A program made the translations under genes and the position numbers. The notes beneath the pieces were generated by a model, which searched no databases, was not told the origin of the DNA, and saw nothing but the letters and a program-made list of their open reading frames with translations. This document shows, piece by piece, positions 56,069 to 63,758 of a DNA stretch of 64,000 nt. Source of the DNA: Permianibacter aggregans (GTDB taxonomy: Bacteria; Pseudomonadota; Gammaproteobacteria; Enterobacterales; Permianibacteraceae); NCBI RefSeq assembly GCF_009756665.1, contig NZ_CP037953.1, forward strand, positions 1,364,001-1,428,000, written 5' to 3'. Position 1 is the stretch's first letter. The number at the start of each line of letters is the position of its first letter.

Positions 56069-59000
56069 TTAATTGGCAATGGAACGCACGAACGACGGTA
56101 TGTGTAGGTACGACTCGGCGGTGATATTTTCCGGGAGCAGTGTGTTTTCAGCATCGATTTCCGCTAAATCCTTTTGGCGCGGATTTTTCTCGATGATTGT
56201 TACGTTTTCTGCGGTGCTACCTCGTGGCTCTTTGGCCGCTACTTGGGGGCTCTTTCGGGGCTCCAACTTCAGATCTAGGGGCTCCTTCTTGTTGTCATAA
56301 CGTAAGGCGTCCACATCAATCAGCCCTGGCAAGAAGCTTTGATCGGTCTGCGTGCCGCCATCCCACAACAACTCATAAACGAACGATTGACCACGCATGC
56401 CTCGATGCACCAACACATACTCCATATCTTCCAAGCGCTGCATATGTTTTTTGACCTGGAAGTCTGTCCATCCGCAGGCATCACGAACATCCTTGCGACT
56501 AAAACGGAAGTCGGCTTGTTTGATGCGTTCCATCGCGCAGCGCTCGCGCACCATGTCGCCGACCAGCTGCAATAACTTGCGGGTTTGCGGCGGCAGTTCA
56601 TCGAGCGTCCGGCCTAACACTTCATGCGCCAGGCGATTGGCGGTCGCGATATCGTCCAGCGTCACCTCGATGTATTCGACGCACACCTCCCCGTGCATCA
56701 GGGTTTTGATGGGTCGCTGGTACTGATGCAGCAAGGCAATGCTGTCAATCAGTGATAGGTATTTCTCATGATCGCGACGGGTGCGGGTTTTGCTATCTAA
56801 AAACGTCAGTTGTTCGGCATAGGGATTGATGACGGCTAAAGGACGAAGCAGGCGCTGCGCCTGCCGGTGCGTCTCGATAATCGTTTGTCGTTCAACTTTG
56901 GCGGTTAAGCCTGCCAGAGTTCTCCGTGCACGCTGCTGGGCGTGGATTGCTCTGGTTTGTTCACGCGATTCATTGACCGATAACACCACACAGCGATTCA
57001 ATAATTCCTCGTCGATATCAATCGCGGTCGTGGTTAAAAACATCATCACCGGGCCTTCAACCCGGTATTCCTGGGTAATCAGGTTGCCGGTGACCGGATC
57101 TTTACCGGTACTCGCCATCGTTAAGCTGCCATCGGATTGCAGCAGCTTTAACGCATAAGCAGCACGGCTCGCCCCTTCTTCTTCGGCAATCGCCAGGATT
57201 TTATGTTTGAGATTGGTTTCGCCCATATAGAACAAGGCTTGTCCGGTCATCGCCGAGTATTGCACCCGCTCATCTTCCGGCATCAGTTGCAATACCGCTT
57301 CCATCAAACTCGATTTACCGGCGGCGGAACTCGATTGGATCATCAGCGCCAATGGCTTATCCAGTTTGCGCGAGACGCAGGCCAGATAGCCCATCAGCTT
57401 GTTGGTCTGTTCACCAACGACACCACAGCGATCAAAGTCATCGAGCACTTGTTGCAGCAAGTCGGGCGATTGCAATAAGGCGAGCGCTTGGCTGCGCAGC
57501 GCTTCATTAACGGCTGAGGCTTCATCCATCGCTTCCGCTGATAAGGCTTTTAGTTGTTCATCACGCAAACCTTCCAGGTAACGCAGGAGGTGGCCGATAT
57601 CGGCTTTGATGATGTCTTCGCTTAAACCTAATTCCAGCGAGGCCAGTTTGATAAACGCCGCACGGGCTTTGGCGCTGTATAAATCCAGCGTATCGACGTG
57701 GTAGGCATCGCCTTGTGATGTGGCCAGATTGATTTTCAGTTGCTCAGGCGTGGTGTTTTTATCGTGGCCTCTGACACGATAACGACGCTCACCGAACGTG
57801 ATATGCACATCACCGTCCTTAACATGAGCATCCAGCTCCGGTGCTTTTAGTTCCGGGGCTGGTGTTGCCGATAATGCTGGTTCGGCAACAGCAACGGATG
57901 CAACTAAAGGAGGAGTAATTGCGATTGCTTCGCTTTTATCACCGGCTTTCTCAGCCTCTGTCGGCGTTACGGGGTTGGGGTTTCGTGTCGGCGCGGCCCC
58001 TTTTCCCAACCATTCGGCATTACGCAATACAACACCAAGGCTTTTCGCAGCAGGCCCAACCTTTAATGCATACTCATTGGCATCCATGCCTTTCGGGAAG
58101 TTAACGCGGTAACAATCGAAGCCTTCCTGTGTCAGTTTCAGCGCCAGTTGTTGCGCGGCCTTGTCTCCGGCTTCATCGCGGTCATAGGCAATCAATACCC
58201 GTTTGATGTTGTGCGCTTTAAACGCTTTCAGGTGATTGGCGGTAAACCCCTCAATACCATAACTGGCCGTGACGTTTTTAAAGCCATTGACCCAGAACGT
58301 CATCGCATCAATCAATGCTTCACATAAAATTACTTCGTCACCACCAATTAATCCCGCTTCATTCCACACGCCTTGATGTGGCCCCGGCAGATACAGATGC
58401 AATGGCGTGCCCTCACGCAAACGCTCGCCGATTTTGCGACCGTAAACGTCGGTGATAACGCCGCTTTCGTTGATGACCGGCACCACCAGCGAACCGGTAA
58501 AGTGTTCATGGCCGGACTCGCGATAAATACCGATGTGCTGCAGCTTGCCGCGTAACTGCGCGCCTTCGACCCGATTCTTTTGTGGCAAGCGATAACCGAG
58601 TGTGCGATTGGCATAACCCAGCTTGAAGGTCTCGATTAACTCCTTAGACTCAAGACCCCGTTTACTCAAGTAAACGAGCGCTTCCGGGCTTTGCTGCAAA
58701 CACTCGTGGTAGTAGTCGATGACCTGACGCAGCAAGGATTGCTCATCGCTATCGGCGGCTAAAAAGGAGGGCAGTTTCGGGGTCGTGGATTTCTGCACCA
58801 CCCGCTCTATCGGCGCGCGGCTGACCGCCACATCACCACGCAACAACTCAACCGCATGCTTGAAGCTGACGCCTTCACACTTCATCACCCAATCAATGAC
58901 CGAGCCGCCGGCTTGGCAGGCACCGAGGCAATGCCAGAGATTCTTATCGGGACTGACGACTAAAGACGGGGTTTTATCGTCATGGAACGGGCAACGACCA

Positions 59001-59110
59001 ATCCGGTCCTTGCCGTGGGGTTTGAGAACAATGCCTTTGGCCTCGACCAGCCGGACCAAGGACACTTCAGCCTTCAGGCGTTCAATCTCACCGTCCGCTA
59101 TCCGCGCCAT
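56069..59110 (-). CDS. Large primase with TOPRIM and AAA-type ATPase region
   Basis: A 1013-aa replication protein. CHC2-type zinc finger (Cys40, His43, Cys61, Cys65), TOPRIM at about 250-345 (EVILCEALIDAMTF, VLIAYDRDEAGDKAAQQ), a Pro/Ala-rich linker (about 395-440), and an ATPase region with Walker A QSSSAAGKSSLME near 595, LAIAEEEGASRAAYALKLL and a winged-helix-like C-terminal part. This primase-helicase-like layout is typical of replicons of integrative elements and phage satellites. ATG at 59110 with GGAGGGGG upstream. Divergent from the XRE regulator. Confidence 0.87.
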   Translation of the reverse strand: MARIADGEIERLKAEVSLVRLVEAKGIVLKPHGKDRIGRCPFHDDKTPSLVVSPDKNLWHCLGACQAGGSVIDWVMKCEGVSFKHAVELLRGDVAVSRAPIERVVQKSTTPKLPSFLAADSDEQSLLRQVIDYYHECLQQSPEALVYLSKRGLESKELIETFKLGYANRTLGYRLPQKNRVEGAQLRGKLQHIGIYRESGHEHFTGSLVVPVINESGVITDVYGRKIGERLREGTPLHLYLPGPHQGVWNEAGLIGGDEVILCEALIDAMTFWVNGFKNVTASYGIEGFTANHLKAFKAHNIKRVLIAYDRDEAGDKAAQQLALKLTQEGFDCYRVNFPKGMDANEYALKVGPAAKSLGVVLRNAEWLGKGAAPTRNPNPVTPTEAEKAGDKSEAIAITPPLVASVAVAEPALSATPAPELKAPELDAHVKDGDVHITFGERRYRVRGHDKNTTPEQLKINLATSQGDAYHVDTLDLYSAKARAAFIKLASLELGLSEDIIKADIGHLLRYLEGLRDEQLKALSAEAMDEASAVNEALRSQALALLQSPDLLQQVLDDFDRCGVVGEQTNKLMGYLACVSRKLDKPLALMIQSSSAAGKSSLMEAVLQLMPEDERVQYSAMTGQALFYMGETNLKHKILAIAEEEGASRAAYALKLLQSDGSLTMASTGKDPVTGNLITQEYRVEGPVMMFLTTTAIDIDEELLNRCVVLSVNESREQTRAIHAQQRARRTLAGLTAKVERQTIIETHRQAQRLLRPLAVINPYAEQLTFLDSKTRTRRDHEKYLSLIDSIALLHQYQRPIKTLMHGEVCVEYIEVTLDDIATANRLAHEVLGRTLDELPPQTRKLLQLVGDMVRERCAMERIKQADFRFSRKDVRDACGWTDFQVKKHMQRLEDMEYVLVHRGMRGQSFVYELLWDGGTQTDQSFLPGLIDVDALRYDNKKEPLDLKLEPRKSPQVAAKEPRGSTAENVTIIEKNPRQKDLAEIDAENTLLPENITAESYLHIPSFVRSIAN

Positions 59111-59154
59111 AAACCGTCCCCCTCCAAAAACCCGTCAATACACGTAAAGTAAAT

Positions 59155-59180
59155 TTATGATATACATATACGTATATTCA
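59155..59180. promoter_or_regulatory. AT-rich palindrome in the primase/XRE divergent region
   Basis: ATATACGTATAT (59166-59177) is a perfect 12-bp palindrome within TATGATATACATATACGTAT. It lies between the divergent primase and XRE genes, where a repressor of this type usually binds. It may also provide a -10 element. Only a candidate. Confidence 0.5.
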
Positions 59181-59248
59181 AACAAGCAGAGCCGTAAACC
59201 ATGCGTACGCTAGGCACTCCTCCGTTCACTCATGTGTCGTTTCGCCTT

Positions 59249-59611
59249 ATGCCGTTTGCCGACCGACTGGCCGCCCTGCGCAAGCAACGCGGCCTGACCC
59301 AGGAAGCCTTGGCCGATTTGATCGGCGTGACCAAGACTCAGGTTTACCGTTACGAGAACAACGGCTCCCAGCCAACGCTGGAAGTCATCAAGAAGCTGGC
59401 CGTCGCCTTGAGCGTCACCACCGATGAACTGATTTTCGAGGTCGATGAGCGCAAGGCCGATGACAGCCTGCTCTTGTTGCTGGAAGGCATTGCCCAGCTC
59501 GACCCGGACGAGAAGCATGTGATCAAGGAGATGGTCGAAGGCATTCTGCTCAAGCATCAGGCCCGCCGCTTGTTTGGTGGCAGCTCGCCGACCACCAAGA
59601 AGGCCAGCTAA
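59249..59611 (+). CDS. XRE-family transcriptional regulator
   Basis: A 120-aa regulator from the ATG at 59249 (MPFADRLAALRKQRGLTQEA); 59201 is an in-frame alternative adding 16 residues. The HTH_3 domain is complete (LADLIGVTKTQVYRYENNGS), followed by a helical C-terminal part (LLLLLEGIAQLDPDEKHVIK). Probably controls the divergent primase gene and itself. brnT starts 1 bp after its stop, so the three plus-strand genes are one operon. Confidence 0.88.
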   Translation: MPFADRLAALRKQRGLTQEALADLIGVTKTQVYRYENNGSQPTLEVIKKLAVALSVTTDELIFEVDERKADDSLLLLLEGIAQLDPDEKHVIKEMVEGILLKHQARRLFGGSSPTTKKAS

Positions 59612-59612
59612 G

Positions 59613-59918
59613 ATGGCCAAGCCGGAAGTCCAGTATCATTTTGAGTGGGATGCCGCCAAAGCCGCCAGCAATCGCCGTAAACACGGCATCAGTTTTGAGC
59701 TGGCCGCCACGGTGTTCCGCGATCCGCTGATGTTGTCGATGTTTGATGACGAACACAGCGAACAAGAGGAACGCTGGGTCACGCTCGGCAAAGCGGCGAA
59801 CCAGGTGTTAGTGGTGGTGGTCCATACTTGGCGGGACGAAGCCGCCAACGCGGTACGCATCCGCCTGATCTCGGCACGGCCCGCCACCGCCGCCGAACGG
59901 CAACAGTACGAAGGGTGA
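59613..59918 (+). CDS. brnT: BrnT-family toxin
   Basis: A 101-aa ribonuclease toxin of type II systems. Family marks: HFEWDAAKAASNRRKHGISF, AATVFRDPLMLSMFDDEHSE, RWVTLGKAANQVLVVVVHTW and RIRLISARPATAAERQQY. The ATG at 59613 directly follows the XRE stop. BrnT cleaves RNA and is held by BrnA. Complete and of normal length. Confidence 0.93.
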   Translation: MAKPEVQYHFEWDAAKAASNRRKHGISFELAATVFRDPLMLSMFDDEHSEQEERWVTLGKAANQVLVVVVHTWRDEAANAVRIRLISARPATAAERQQYEG

Positions 59919-59922
59919 TGTC

Positions 59923-60123
59923 ATGAAGAACCAATACGATTTCAGCAAGGCTCAACGCGGCAAGTTTTATCGCGAAGGCGCCGCTCTGCGTCTGCCGGTG
60001 TATTTGAGTAACGACGTGCAGACCACCTTGGCCGAACTCGCCGACGCCAAAGGCATCGAGCTCTCGGCCTTGGTCAATGAGCTGCTAAAAAAGGATATTG
60101 AACTCATTAAAATGGCGAGCTGA
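59923..60123 (+). CDS. brnA: BrnA-family antitoxin
   Basis: A 66-aa antitoxin with MKNQYDFSKAQRGKFYREGA, the BrnA N-terminal sequence, then a ribbon-helix-helix part (LRLPVYLSNDVQTTLAELAD) and KGIELSALVNELLKKDIEL. 4 bp after brnT. The N-terminus binds the toxin and the dimer represses its own promoter in studied cases. A terminator follows. Confidence 0.92.
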   Translation: MKNQYDFSKAQRGKFYREGAALRLPVYLSNDVQTTLAELADAKGIELSALVNELLKKDIELIKMAS

Positions 60124-60143
60124 TTCGGTCATCGCCAAACTCA

Positions 60144-60172
60144 AAAAGCCGGGGCTCTCCCCGGCTTTTGTC
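60144..60172 (+). terminator. Terminator of the XRE-brnTA operon
   Basis: AAAAGCCGGGG and CCCCGGCTTTT form a perfect 11-bp stem with loop CTCT, followed by GTCTTAG. 20 bp past brnA. Confidence 0.9.
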
Positions 60173-60324
60173 TTAGTTACTTCTCTGTAACTCGACACTC
60201 GTCGAGTGGCACTCTGCATTCAACTAAAAATATTTTGGACTTTATCCGTCATCGCCCTACCAGACATCCGTATCCTTACTCAACACGCACGCCAACAATG
60301 GCTGCTCTATCTCAGTTGCTCTCC

Positions 60325-60350
60325 AAAAAAACAACTGGGGTTGTTTTTTT
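60325..60350. terminator. AT-rich perfect hairpin upstream of the membrane-protein gene
   Basis: AAAAAAACAAC pairs with GTTGTTTTTTT around TGGG. A bidirectional terminator-like structure, 78 bp before the next gene. Another small hairpin (ACTCGAC/GTCGAGT) is at 60190-60207. The rest of 60173-60427 holds no gene. Confidence 0.6.
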
Positions 60351-60427
60351 CATACGGTTATCCAATGGTATCCACGTAGGCAAACTTTCCGACCGTTACC
60401 AAAGGCTTTAAAGGAGCAATACAGATC

Positions 60428-61147
60428 ATGGGCGACATCAACATTGGCAGTATCAATAGCGGGCGCAACAACATCACACAGAACAACATCACCAACACCA
60501 CAATAAGCAGGTCCTCTTCGTCGACGTCAAGGCGTTCGGCCAACCCGCTCGATGACGGGTTAGCATTAGTCTTGATAGCGGCTGTACTATTGGGGGTAAC
60601 AGCGTATATCTATCTGCGTCATTACCACGAGATCTTTTTCTATCTACAAGTCCTAGCAATTAGCGCCATGTTTGCACCGGGACTGGCCATCACGCCAAAC
60701 CTTTATGGGCAAGGATTGGGTATTCGCTCATTGATGCTTGCAATAGTAGGAATGCTCTTGGGCGCAGCACAAGTCTGGATTGTAGTGAGCATCAAAAATG
60801 GACTCCCCGCCGAGATCCTCGACATCGCGAATGAACCACCGCGAAGCGAATTCTTTCTCGCAGCCGCTAAAGAGGTTTGGCTGCGCTTCAACTCGCATGC
60901 GCACAATCTAATTTTGGATAATCTTTTTTCAACAACTCTTGTCAGCATAGCGTCCTTTTTCCTCATTTTGTATGCGCTATGGCTTTGTGCAGATTCGGCT
61001 TTCCGTATAAACTCTAGCCGAGTCATATTTGCAAAACTCGCCAAGTTGATGCACTTCACTTATCCATTCGGTATTATTTTTTGTGCTGCATTGACCGCTG
61101 CCGCCTGGGCCGCATCAATGGGATACTTCACGCCACACTTACAATAA
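60428..61147 (+). CDS. Membrane protein with Asn/Gly-repeat N-terminus
   Basis: A 239-aa protein. The N-terminal 28 residues repeat short N-I-x units (GDINIGSINSGRNNITQNNI, TNTTISRSSSS), like one or two turns of a beta-solenoid, and are followed by about five hydrophobic segments (46-62, 72-92, 102-122, 175-198, 212-230). AAGGAG 10 bp upstream of the ATG. No known family. Its place beside toxin-antitoxin and toxin-immunity genes invites a role in defence or immunity, but there is no direct evidence. Confidence 0.65.
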   Translation: MGDINIGSINSGRNNITQNNITNTTISRSSSSTSRRSANPLDDGLALVLIAAVLLGVTAYIYLRHYHEIFFYLQVLAISAMFAPGLAITPNLYGQGLGIRSLMLAIVGMLLGAAQVWIVVSIKNGLPAEILDIANEPPRSEFFLAAAKEVWLRFNSHAHNLILDNLFSTTLVSIASFFLILYALWLCADSAFRINSSRVIFAKLAKLMHFTYPFGIIFCAALTAAAWAASMGYFTPHLQ

Positions 61148-61150
61148 GAC

Positions 61151-61180
61151 AAAAACCCCAGCTTGATGGCTGGGGTTTTT
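61151..61180 (+). terminator. Terminator of the membrane-protein gene
   Basis: AAAAACCCCAGC and GCTGGGGTTTTT form a 12-bp stem with a 6-base loop, 4 bp past the stop. Works in both directions. Confidence 0.92.
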
Positions 61181-61182
61181 GC

Positions 61183-61365
61183 GATCATTTTCGCGTACTC
61201 AGAATCGGTAGAGGAACTGATTGGCACCGACACGGCGACCGCTGCCAAGAAGCGGGACCTGCCCCCAAACTGCAGCAGCAGATGGACCGCATTGCCAAGC
61301 TGCCAAAGACCAAACAGAAGTTTGTAATTGAGATGCTCGACGCCATGTTGCAACAACACGGCTAA
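61183..61365 (+). pseudogene. C-terminal remnant of an XRE regulator
   Basis: Reads FAYSESVEELIGTDTATAAKKR, then with one extra G in GGG continues GPAPKLQQQMDRIAKLPKTK and QKFVIEMLDAMLQQHG to TAA. This is the C-terminal part typical of a family of XRE repressors. The HTH half is missing and the frame is broken at a G run, so it is non-functional. It starts right after the terminator at 61151-61180, a likely deletion joint. Confidence 0.72.
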
Positions 61366-61384
61366 TCACTACTAAAACCAGCGC

Positions 61385-61412
61385 CATAAAAAACGCCCGG
61401 CATGGCCGGGCG
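61385..61412 (-). terminator. Terminator of the Rhs-tip 2 / lipoprotein pair
   Basis: On the minus strand CGCCCGGC and GCCGGGCG pair around a 3-base loop and are followed by TTTTTTA. 70 bp past the lipoprotein stop. Confidence 0.85.
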
Positions 61413-61482
61413 GTGGGATTTTTATTCAGTTATGGACCGATATTCAAATCAGTTCTCATTCTACGAGATCCGAACTAAAGCT

Positions 61483-61932
61483 TCAGAATCGAACATATCT
61501 CTCAATCCCTTTCAAACCATCAACTCCCTTGCTCTCATAGGTCTCATTCTGAACAAACTCAACTGCTACTATAGAGTCTCTTTCATTCAAATATATGGCC
61601 ACAAAATCTGATCTATTGTCGGCACAAAACTTTTCAGAATTTCCTACATACACTTGAGTTCTACTCACGAGCTTACCTGTTTCAGCGCTATTAACTTCAA
61701 CTTCTATATCGGCTTTGCCGAATTCTGAAATTGCATCCAGTTTGTTATCAGCAACCGCTAACCCCTCAAAAATTGAGGACAAAGGGCGTTTCTGCATATC
61801 CTTATTTTGTGAGCCACAGAACTCAATCAATGATTTCCCTTCTGGGCTGCTCTCTATGTATTCCTTCGATTGAGATGCACTACAACCAAGTAACATCATT
61901 AGTGCTGACACCTGGAAAATCGCTACTTTCAT
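61483..61932 (-). CDS. Lipoprotein, probable immunity protein of Rhs tip 2
   Basis: A 149-aa lipoprotein from the ATG at 61932 (MKVAIFQVSALMMLLGCSAS), lipobox MLLGC with Cys17. The mature part has IESSPEGKSLIEFCGSQNKD and a beta-rich C-terminal half (DIEVEVNSAETGKLVSRTQV). It starts 4 bp past the stop of tip 2 (TAACGATATG), so translation is coupled. Lipid anchoring would place it in the envelope, suggesting the toxin acts in the periplasm or at the membrane. Function inferred from position. AT-richer than its neighbours. Confidence 0.7.
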   Translation of the reverse strand: MKVAIFQVSALMMLLGCSASQSKEYIESSPEGKSLIEFCGSQNKDMQKRPLSSIFEGLAVADNKLDAISEFGKADIEVEVNSAETGKLVSRTQVYVGNSEKFCADNRSDFVAIYLNERDSIVAVEFVQNETYESKGVDGLKGIERYVRF

Positions 61933-61936
61933 ATCG

Positions 61937-62587
61937 TTAAATCGGGCCACAACTCATCACTCCTGTCCAAGGGTTTTTGCAGCATCCTTCACCACTCGCG
62001 AAACGACCAAATACGTGTTGCTGAGTAGTATCTCCCCGCTCCCAATCAATGTGGTCACGATATTCCTTGCTTTTTTTCCTTTCCTTAACTGCATACCCGC
62101 AATCGGAGCCCTCGCAAGTATCCGAGCACTCAAAGCACAGCTCTCTAGCAGTTACCGTGCGAGACTGTTTAACCTTGTATTCTCGCTTCCAATTGCACCA
62201 TCCCATCATTCCTGCTGTATTTGGCTGAACTTTATACTTCCCGGTATAAATCCGAACGCCAATATCCATCCAGTCTGACTCACTATCCCACATCGGGACA
62301 CAAAACAACCCGAGAGGATCTTTCAACTGTGTAGGCATTTGCTGAACATAGCCGTAAGTATTAACGCCATCACTTAATCCAATCGGATCCGACTCGATGT
62401 AACGTCCCGTCACCGGGTCATAATTTCTAAAGTAGTTGTATTCTATTCGCCCCGACGTGCAGTTTCGGCCACGAGGGGATTTTTCCCAGAGCCAACAACC
62501 ACTTAGCGCACGCCCACGCGAACTTCGCCTCGCGCGCGGGTGCGCGCGCACGGTCGTGGTTTTTGCTGGTAGAGCGTAAGCAGTCAT
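61937..62587 (-). CDS. Orphan Rhs-core/toxin tip 2
   Basis: A 216-aa ORF whose first 57 codons are identical in DNA to tip 1. The Rhs core continues with YDPVTGRYIESDPIGLSDGV and ends at QLKDPLGLF. The tip (about residues 95-216) is different from tip 1: Cys-rich (CFECSDTCEGSDCGY, GEGCCKNPW), with HIDWERGDTTQQHVFGRFAS. No catalytic family is recognised. As in tip 1, residues 1-47 are not Rhs-like. A coupled lipoprotein gene follows. Confidence 0.7.
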   Translation of the reverse strand: MTAYALPAKTTTVRAHPRARRSSRGRALSGCWLWEKSPRGRNCTSGRIEYNYFRNYDPVTGRYIESDPIGLSDGVNTYGYVQQMPTQLKDPLGLFCVPMWDSESDWMDIGVRIYTGKYKVQPNTAGMMGWCNWKREYKVKQSRTVTARELCFECSDTCEGSDCGYAVKERKKSKEYRDHIDWERGDTTQQHVFGRFASGEGCCKNPWTGVMSCGPI

Positions 62588-62670
62588 GCCGCGCAGTGTA
62601 GCGGCTACTCACCGCATCGCGCCAGCGCTGACCGGGGATGATGGGGCGGGAAGAAGGGGACTGCTCTTAT

Positions 62671-62892
62671 TTACGAGCTAAGTGTAAACAGCGGCTCATC
62701 AGCAACGGTGCGGGCCACATCACCTTCTAAATAGCCAACAAGTTTCGCATTATTGCCCGGAGTATAGATTTCCTCCCCATCCACTCTATAAAGAGTCTGC
62801 CCGCTATTTGATACAACGTACTCACCGTCATAGAAGCCAATCAGCTGACCGTTTGCCAGCTTTACTTGGAGGTGAGGTGTTTGTCGTTTCAT
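62671..62892 (-). CDS. 73-aa small protein, copy 2
   Basis: Identical to the ORF at 53920-54141, same start context (GAGGAAA before ATG) and same position between the hairpin DNA and the Rhs-tip ORF. Absence of any difference shows recent duplication or gene conversion rather than selection alone. Confidence 0.6.
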   Translation of the reverse strand: MKRQTPHLQVKLANGQLIGFYDGEYVVSNSGQTLYRVDGEEIYTPGNNAKLVGYLEGDVARTVADEPLFTLSS

Positions 62893-63040
62893 CTTTTTTT
62901 CCTCAGCTAATCTGTTCATCAGGAATATAGCACCATCTCATTTCTTCGCTCTTGGCTATTCGTTCAGGTAACCCTTAGCGTCAGTTATCACCATTGCACA
63001 GCCCCCTTTCTTTAGCTGCGGTGCTTTTTCCTGATGCACG

Positions 63041-63406
63041 CGCGGTGCCAGAACACGCTGGCAGCTAAAACGCGGAACGGAGGATGCGAAGCAGCCGCAG
63101 CGCGTTTTAACTGACGGCGTGACGCGCAAGATGTGGATGTGTTTGGAGCGAGGCAGGACGCCGAGCCTTTAAGTGAAGCGCACACGGATGTGTGCTTCAC
63201 GGTTAAAAAGCCTTTTCGCTTCTGGTGTGGGGCATGCTGCGTTTTTTGCAGGATGCTCCACACCAGAGGCGACCTTACACCGGCATTTAACATAGGGCTG
63301 ATTGTGCGGTGAGCGTCAGCGAACGAACGGTGGCATTGCGTAGCTTTGCCACCGCGCACAATCCCGCCTTATGTTACTTGCCGGTGGCTCCCCCGTTGGG
63401 GGAGCG
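63041..63406. other. Hairpin array in non-coding DNA, copy 2
   Basis: The same set of inverted repeats as in copy 1, including the TAAC...GTTA palindrome at 63288-63376. The whole 62893-63758 stretch holds no convincing gene. Confidence 0.55.
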
Positions 63407-63758
63407 GCTGCAGCACGGAGGGCTGCGCAAGGGGGCATAAACTTAGCGCGAAGGCCACAGGATGCGTGTGGCGCGGCGCGTGCCTCACGCTTGCAAGGGG
63501 CGTGACTTGCGCCATGGATTGGCGGCGCGACGCTTGCCAGCGTGCACTGCACGCGACGTGACATACGCATGCTGTGGGCGTAGCCGCCGCATCTTTTGAA
63601 CAACCTTCGCCATCGAGCACAAGTTCGGGAGTCGCGTCGGCCTGCGCATCGCATCACCGAGATGAACAACACTTTGCTGCAACGTCATGCACTGTTCATA
63701 TCCGTGCAGCATTTTGCAGCAAAGTGCATATCCGCGCTTATCTGCGCTGCACATCGAT

